A stretch of DNA of 64,000 nt. Origin: Mycobacterium lentiflavum. GTDB taxonomy: Bacteria > Actinomycetota > Actinomycetes > Mycobacteriales > Mycobacteriaceae. The notes under the pieces are model-generated. The model saw only the letters and a list, made by a program, of their open reading frames with translations. It did no database searches and was not told the DNA's origin. The position numbers and the translations under genes were made by a program. Location of the stretch: contig NZ_CP092423.2 of assembly GCF_022374895.2 (NCBI RefSeq), positions 3,100,001 to 3,164,000 on the forward strand, given 5' to 3'. Every line of letters begins with the position of its first letter. The stretch's first letter is position 1. This document shows, one piece after another, positions 59,183 through 64,000 of the stretch.

Positions 59183-60814
59183 TCAGAACACCATCCACGA
59201 CAGCACCGAGGCTTGCAGTCCGGATAGCACGCAGATAGAGGCCAGGAAAACTACGCTCCACAGGACCACACGGCGAAAGATGTCGCCTTCCTTGCCGTGT
59301 ACGTCGACCGCCGCGGCCGCGATCGCGAGGTTCTGCGGCGAGATCATCTTGCCCAGCACGCCACCGGAGCTGTTGCCCGCGGCCATCAGCACGGGGCAGA
59401 GCCCCGCCTTGGCCGCCGCGGTCACCTGCAGGGCGCCGAATAGGGAGTTCGACGAGGTGTCGGAACCGGTAACCGCAACGCCGAGCCAGCCCAGAATGGG
59501 GGAGAACAGCGCGAAAGCGCCACCCGCCCCGGCCATCCATGTTCCCAACGTGATCGTCTGACCGGAGGCGTTCATCACGAAAGCGAGCGCCAGCACGGCC
59601 ATTACGGTCAGGATCGCCCAGCGAAGCTGATACAGCGTCGCCCCATAAGCTTTGATCGCGCCGACCCCCGACAGATGCAGCACTACCATCGCGATGATGC
59701 CCGCGACGAGCATCTGGGTGCCGGGCGTGGTCAGCAGATTGAAGGTGAAGGTCGGAAGCCTCGATGGGCTGCCCGTCGCGGTGAGCAAGTGCAGTCCCGG
59801 CCAATGCACGGTGTAGGTCGCGAAGTCGAGATACTGCTTCACGATTGGGATCTGGCAGAACACGAAAATGGCAATGATGATCGCGTAGGGCGCGTAGGCG
59901 CGGACCACCTCGGCGCGCGCCTCGGGACGCAGCCTCGCGGTGAATTCGGGGGTCATCGAGTCCGCGGCGCCCCCCGCCACCACCGGGGTACGCGGTGCCG
60001 TTTGCCGACGTTTGACGCGCAGCAGTAGCACTACGGCGCCAGCGGACAGCAGCGAGGCCACCACGTCGGCCAGCGGCACCGACACGAAGTTCGAGGTGGC
60101 GAATTGGCCGATGCCGAAAACGACGCCCGCGGTGAGGGCCACGGGCCAGGTCTCCCGAATTCCGTTCCGGCCGTTGACGATTGCGACCAGAGCCAACGGG
60201 ACGAAGACGGCAAGGATGGGAGTTTGACGCCCGACCATCGCGCCGAGCGTGTCGCTCGACAATCCGGATACCTTACCGAGAACGATGATGGGTGTGGCCA
60301 TCGCCCCGTAGGCGACGGGCGCGGTGTTGGCGACGAGAGCCAGCACGGCGGCCTTGAGCGGCCTGAAGCCCAACGCCAGCAGCATCACCGAGGTGACCGC
60401 CACGGGCGCGCCGAATCCGGCCAGGGCTTCGAGCAGCGCGCCGAACGAAAAAGCGATGATGATCGCCTGGATACGGTGGTCGTCGCTGATGGTTGCGAAG
60501 CTTCGCCGCAGTACATCGAAATGTCCTGTCTGCACCGTCATCTGATACACCCAGATCGCATTGATCACGATCCAGAGGATCGGGAAGAACCCGAAGACGG
60601 CGCCCTCGCCGCCGGCATGCAGCGCCTGACCAATTGGCATGTGGTACACGACAACTGCGATCGCGATCGCGATGGCCAACGAGATCAGTGAAGCCATCCA
60701 CGCCCGCAGACGCAAGACGCCGAGCATCACAAAGAGCATCGCCAGCGGCAAGGCGGCTACGAGTGAACTCAGACCCAGTGAATGAGCAAGAGGATCGAGG
60801 ATCTGACGATACAT
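59183..60814 (-). CDS. lctP: L-lactate permease
   Basis: This membrane protein of 543 residues has about twelve or more helices. It has the LctP/LldP signatures FGALLEALAGFGAPVAV, NTAPVAYGAMATPI, and the C-terminal TGSDTSSNSLFGALQ with GNSSGGVLGKMISPQN. It imports L-lactate (and glycolate) with protons. No lactate dehydrogenase is adjacent. It ends 17 bases from the convergent zwf gene. A palindrome in its upstream gap may be a regulatory site. Confidence 0.93.
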   Translation of the reverse strand: MYRQILDPLAHSLGLSSLVAALPLAMLFVMLGVLRLRAWMASLISLAIAIAIAVVVYHMPIGQALHAGGEGAVFGFFPILWIVINAIWVYQMTVQTGHFDVLRRSFATISDDHRIQAIIIAFSFGALLEALAGFGAPVAVTSVMLLALGFRPLKAAVLALVANTAPVAYGAMATPIIVLGKVSGLSSDTLGAMVGRQTPILAVFVPLALVAIVNGRNGIRETWPVALTAGVVFGIGQFATSNFVSVPLADVVASLLSAGAVVLLLRVKRRQTAPRTPVVAGGAADSMTPEFTARLRPEARAEVVRAYAPYAIIIAIFVFCQIPIVKQYLDFATYTVHWPGLHLLTATGSPSRLPTFTFNLLTTPGTQMLVAGIIAMVVLHLSGVGAIKAYGATLYQLRWAILTVMAVLALAFVMNASGQTITLGTWMAGAGGAFALFSPILGWLGVAVTGSDTSSNSLFGALQVTAAAKAGLCPVLMAAGNSSGGVLGKMISPQNLAIAAAAVDVHGKEGDIFRRVVLWSVVFLASICVLSGLQASVLSWMVF

Positions 60815-60898
60815 ATTGGCACTTTATGAATCACCGACGACGCGATGCCGCGGATCAATGAGCTGACAACCACGAATGTCCGCAGAAGATTTAGTGGG

Positions 60899-60913
60899 TG
60901 GTTAAATCAACCA
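60899..60913. promoter_or_regulatory. Inverted repeat upstream of lctP
   Basis: TGGTTaaatcAACCA has perfect 5-bp arms in the AT-rich gap between lctP and the SnoaL-like gene. It has the size and symmetry of a GntR-type operator; no regulator is adjacent. Confidence 0.4.
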
Positions 60914-61004
60914 ATTTATTTAGGCGTAGAGTTTCCGCCAGCTTCCACGCCGGCAGCCTGCCGGCCGCAATCGATAAGACCGGCGAACAGCAAAGGAAGA
61001 AGAC

Positions 61005-61448
61005 ATGTCACACGGTGTTGCCGCAAACAACGACAACGAGCAGCTGGTGCTCGACTTCATCCACGCCTTCTACGGGCGGACCATCGACGTCGACGCGGCG
61101 ATCGCTCTGGTGGCGGAGGACTTCATCTGGCAGCTGCATGTGCCGCTCTCACCCGTGATCGCCGGACGCGACGCGGCGCGCGCGGAGCTGGAGAAGCACA
61201 ACAGCCTTTCGACGGGAATGATCGAGGGGAGCGAAATCCGCACGATCGTGTCGACGGGTGACACTGTCGTCGTCGAACGAATCGACGTCAATTCATTGGG
61301 CGCCGGCGAGCCGGTCACGTTCTACGTCGTCGCGGTCTTCGAGGTCCGCGACGGCGCCATCACTCACTGGCGTGAGTACTGGGACACCAGCCACGTCGCA
61401 AAGCAGATCGGTATCGAAGCGGCCCACATGTTCGACGCCCTGGCTTAG
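61005..61448 (+). CDS. SnoaL-like / NTF2-fold protein
   Basis: This protein of 147 residues has the NTF2-like fold: LVLDFIHAFYGRTIDVDAAI, EDFIWQLHVPLSP and YVVAVFEVRDGAITHWREYW. The last segment ends in the typical ITxWREYWD of limonene-epoxide hydrolase and SnoaL-like proteins. Such proteins are small hydrolases, isomerases or ligand binders. AAAGGAAGAAG precedes the ATG. The substrate is unknown. Confidence 0.87.
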   Translation: MSHGVAANNDNEQLVLDFIHAFYGRTIDVDAAIALVAEDFIWQLHVPLSPVIAGRDAARAELEKHNSLSTGMIEGSEIRTIVSTGDTVVVERIDVNSLGAGEPVTFYVVAVFEVRDGAITHWREYWDTSHVAKQIGIEAAHMFDALA

Positions 61449-61480
61449 TCGGCGGACAAATCGCGCGAGCGCTTGTTGGC

Positions 61481-61705
61481 GTGGCCCGTGACTACCCAAT
61501 GCCGCAGCTGGCAGTGGGAGATGTGGTCGTCAGTCCGCTGATGGGCGCCTACACGATGGTCTCGGCGTCGCGATTCAACGGCATCCCGGCCACTCCCGTC
61601 GTGGTGGCACGGCACGGGGCGGACGGCGTCGAAACCGTTGTGGGGAAGCGTCCGTTGCCCGGGAAGGTGTGCAGGCCCATCACGAGCGTGGCGGTACCGC
61701 CGTAG
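61481..61705 (+). pseudogene. C-terminal relic of an ornithine/DAP-type decarboxylase
   Basis: The segment RDYPMPQLAVGDVVVSPLMG continuing AYTMVSASRFNGIPATPVVV is the C-terminal signature of fold-III PLP decarboxylases (ornithine, diaminopimelate, arginine type), including the beta-barrel GDxxxxxxxGAY. The PLP barrel that should precede it is absent; upstream is the end of the SnoaL-like gene. It is therefore a truncated relic, and translation would need a GTG start without a ribosome site. Confidence 0.72.
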
Positions 61706-61798
61706 CGGAAGCCGACCTCGGCGCCTACGTGATGACGACTGGAGGCTGAGGGCCGCGAAACTGGCTGCATTGCAACAGAACAGATACTCTCGTGACCG

Positions 61799-62626
61799 AT
61801 GTCTTCCGGCACTTCTGGCGACGCGCAAACGGGGGCCGCCGCGACGTACAACGCGGCGGCGGATGCGTTCGACGATCCGGCGAACACGTTCTGGGCCCGG
61901 TTCGGCCACGCGACCGTCGACCGGCTTGCACTGCGATCCGGCCAGCGTGTGCTCGACGTGTGTTGTGGCAGCGGCGCCTCCGCGATACCGGCGGCACAGA
62001 TCGTCGGCCCCGGCGGCTCGGTGCTCGGTATCGATCTCGCCGAACGGCTACTCGCACTGGGGCGCGCCAAGGCCGAAAGATTGGCGCTGGGCAATATCGA
62101 GTTTCGCTCCGGCGACATGCTCGACCTTCAGCTGCCGCCCGAAAGCTTTGACGCAGTTGTATGCGTCTTCGGTATTTTCTTCGTACCCGACATCGGCGCC
62201 GCCGCGCGGGAGTTGTGGCGCAACGTGCGCCCGGGCGGCAAGCTCGCGATCACGACCTGGGGGCCGCGCTTCCTCGAGCCCGCCAATACGGCTTTCTGGG
62301 AATCGATTCGCCAGGTTCGGCCCGAGCTCTACAAGGGGTTCAATCCGTGGGATCGCATCTGCGATCCGGCGTCATTGGGTGAAGCGTTGCGTGAGGGCGG
62401 GGTAGCCGGGGCCGAGATTGTCGCCGAGTTCGGCGCGCACGCAATCACATCGCCCGAAGCGTGGTGGGCGGCGGTAATGGGCTCAGGTTACCGTGGCACC
62501 ATCGAGCAGCTCTCACCGCAGGATCGCGACCGAGTGCACACCGCCAACCTCGATTATGTTCGGACCTCTGGGATTACGAGTGCCGAGACCAACGTCGTGT
62601 ACGCGGTCGCCACCAAGAATCGATGA
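61799..62626 (+). CDS. Class I SAM methyltransferase
   Basis: This protein of 275 residues has motif I VLDVCCGSGASAIPAAQ, motif II GIDLAERLLALG and SFDAVVCVFGIFFVPDI followed by VRPGGKLAITTWG. It is of the UbiE/Methyltransf_11 type. The start is ATG 61799; a TACTCT box (61785-61790) lies eight bases upstream. The substrate is not inferable. Confidence 0.87.
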   Translation: MSSGTSGDAQTGAAATYNAAADAFDDPANTFWARFGHATVDRLALRSGQRVLDVCCGSGASAIPAAQIVGPGGSVLGIDLAERLLALGRAKAERLALGNIEFRSGDMLDLQLPPESFDAVVCVFGIFFVPDIGAAARELWRNVRPGGKLAITTWGPRFLEPANTAFWESIRQVRPELYKGFNPWDRICDPASLGEALREGGVAGAEIVAEFGAHAITSPEAWWAAVMGSGYRGTIEQLSPQDRDRVHTANLDYVRTSGITSAETNVVYAVATKNR

Positions 62627-62690
62627 CAAGACAACTAAAGCTGTTATGCAGCAATGCTTTACGATGCCCCACTGTAAGAAATAGTCAGCT

Positions 62691-62704
62691 AGGCGCATGC
62701 GCCT
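62691..62704. repeat. 14-bp perfect palindrome
   Basis: AGGCGCATGCGCCT lies in the gap between the methyltransferase and the convergent FKBP gene. It could form a small hairpin terminator. Confidence 0.6.
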
Positions 62705-62749
62705 GCGCGACAGGAGGTTACGGCACAGTGCGTGTCGTGCCTACTCGGC

Positions 62750-63316
62750 TCAGCCGGCAGCGGCGAGGATTTTGATCGCGAAGATCAGCGAATCGCCCGG
62801 CCGGATGCCAGCGCTGGGCTGACCTTCGGGGTAGCCATCCGCGGGGACCATCGCGACAGCGACCGTTGAGCCGACCTGCTGCCCTGCGATGGCCTTCTGG
62901 AAGCCGGGCACGACGCCGGTAAGCGGGAAGTCAACTGGGGCGCCCCGGTCGAAGCTGCTGTCGAACACGGACCCGTCGCGGCCGTTGACGCCCATGTAGC
63001 AGACGGAGACCTTGGCAGTGGGTGAGACCACCGGCCCATTTGCGACATGCAGCGTGTGTACCTGGGTCTGGTTCACGCTGAACGGTGCAGTCACCGTCAC
63101 CCGGGGAGCGGTCGTATCCGTGGGTCCGACGACGGCGATGCTGCCGGTCGTCCCCGAGAGAGTCCAATCAGGTGTTCCACCTGCCGGCGGTGCTGCGGTT
63201 GGGCACGAGCCGGCCGCGGTGGCCGTACCCGATCCAGCGAGCATCAGAACGGTAGCCGCGACGCAGCCCGCGAACACGATCGAGGAATACAACCGGAGAG
63301 ACTTCACCGGCGTCAC
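62750..63316 (-). CDS. Secreted FKBP-type peptidyl-prolyl isomerase
   Basis: This protein of 188 residues has a signal peptide (hydrophobic to ATAA before G). A short N-terminal domain is followed by an FKBP_C domain: KVSVCYMGVNGRDGSVFDSS, FDRGAPVDFPL, VVPGFQKAIAGQQVGS and GDSLIFAIKIL, the complete FKBP pattern. It would help fold exported proteins as a prolyl isomerase. It starts with GTG 63316 just before a hydrophobic signal. Confidence 0.87.
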   Translation of the reverse strand: MTPVKSLRLYSSIVFAGCVAATVLMLAGSGTATAAGSCPTAAPPAGGTPDWTLSGTTGSIAVVGPTDTTAPRVTVTAPFSVNQTQVHTLHVANGPVVSPTAKVSVCYMGVNGRDGSVFDSSFDRGAPVDFPLTGVVPGFQKAIAGQQVGSTVAVAMVPADGYPEGQPSAGIRPGDSLIFAIKILAAAG

Positions 63317-63602
63317 GCTACAGCCACGTGCTGCTCCGTCGTCGCGGACCCGCGAGCGTCGTTGATCGAGCTGCCGCTTTGGGCCACCTGTGCCATCAAG
63401 AAATACGAACCAAGAGAACAGAACCGTGCCCGGCTACGGGTCGCCGTCTGCGCACGGCAGTCGCCGCCGAGCAGAGTTGCCGCATTCGTCGGGACGTCGT
63501 CAATTGATGAGTCACCGGGGCGGGCCATTCGCTATTCTCCAATTGCGCTGCTTTGCATGCACTGGCGGCCGTGCTAACGCGAAAAGAACGGAAGGGAATC
63601 AA

Positions 63603-63959
63603 ATGCCCTCACCTCGCTGGTTCGCTGGACTCGCGATCCCCATGATGGCTGGCGCTGCACTGGCTAGCAGCGCGGCGACTGCGAACGCAGTTACTCCCCA
63701 AGACGAGGTGTACCTCAATCAATTGCGCGCCGTAGGCCTGACGTGGCCGCCTCAGACGGAAGAGGCGCTCATCGGCGAGGCGCACCTCATCTGCTACGAC
63801 CTCACCTGGGGCTGGACGCCGCAGCAGATCGCCGATGAGGTCCACGCGCACCTGGACAAGCGGAGCGTGACGCTGCCGGATGTCGGAACCATGGTCAACG
63901 CCGCACACTCGACGTATTGCCCGGGCAACGTGTGCGACGCTCCGTCGCTGTGCACCTAG
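63603..63959 (+). CDS. DUF732 domain secreted protein
   Basis: This protein of 118 residues has a signal peptide (hydrophobic about 8-28, ANA before V). Its DUF732 domain reads TPQDEVYLNQLRAVGLTWPP, and it has a cysteine in HLICYDL and another in HSTYCPGNVC. GGAAGGGAATC precedes the ATG. It is of the same family as the protein at 2261. Function is unknown. Confidence 0.85.
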   Translation: MPSPRWFAGLAIPMMAGAALASSAATANAVTPQDEVYLNQLRAVGLTWPPQTEEALIGEAHLICYDLTWGWTPQQIADEVHAHLDKRSVTLPDVGTMVNAAHSTYCPGNVCDAPSLCT

Positions 63960-64000
63960 CTAAACGCGGCCATCATCGCCCGGGGCCGCTCAGCTGATCG

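Overview
The window is chromosomal DNA from a Mycobacterium (Mycobacteriaceae), most likely a slow-growing or otherwise PE-encoding species. The evidence is the high G+C coding bias, the end of an mce operon with two Mce-associated proteins, a PE-domain protein with a type VII YxxxD signal, three cutinase-like proteins, two DUF732 proteins, an L,D-transpeptidase, furA-katG, several F420-type oxidoreductases (LLM and PPOX families) and many candidate leaderless starts.

Layout. 1-3.9 kb: 3' end of mceF, two Mce-associated membrane proteins, then small secreted proteins (DUF732, CAP domain, DUF4333 lipoprotein). 3.9-16.5 kb: catabolic and redox genes (nitronate monooxygenase-like, two Asp-nucleophile hydrolases, flavin acyl-CoA dehydrogenase-like, epimerase, hydroxyacid-oxoacid transhydrogenase, aldehyde dehydrogenase) with an HxlR and a TetR regulator that both have clear palindromes, a solo PE protein, and an overlapping methyltransferase/acyltransferase pair. 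16.5-23.1 kb: permease, zinc-less MDR, methyltransferase, LLM oxidoreductase, secreted protein, Tat-type GH16.

23.2-28.0 kb is a decayed integrative element. A 19-bp perfect direct repeat (23232-23250 and 27953-27971) brackets broken DUF4238, hypothetical, DUF3102-like and tyrosine-integrase genes, plus one intact gene: a two-TM protein with a six-bladed NHL propeller like the sensor of PknD but with no kinase.

28.6-43 kb: GntR/AhpD-like pair, GDPD, cutinase, and a tightly overlapping minus-strand operon of GT4 glycosyltransferase, SAM methyltransferase and an alpha/alpha-toroid (prenyltransferase/cyclase-like) protein. These are followed by a TetR/SDR divergon whose SRPBCC third gene is dead, a GMC oxidoreductase, a frameshifted alpha/beta hydrolase, a Tat-exported DUF1906 protein, and a second HxlR divergon controlling an AhpD-like gene.

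43-64 kb: katG-furA with a textbook leaderless promoter, L,D-transpeptidase, a coiled-coil protein, a FAD-Rieske oxidoreductase, methyltransferase, PPOX, MOSC, two cutinases, thioredoxin-like protein, DMT transporter, UGT-like glycosyltransferase, LLM oxidoreductase, glucose-6-phosphate dehydrogenase, lactate permease, SnoaL-like protein, a C-terminal relic of an ornithine-type decarboxylase, methyltransferase, secreted FKBP and a DUF732 protein.

I saw no rRNA, tRNA, CRISPR array or intact insertion sequence. Functional calls rest on motifs and recalled family resemblance; no search was run.
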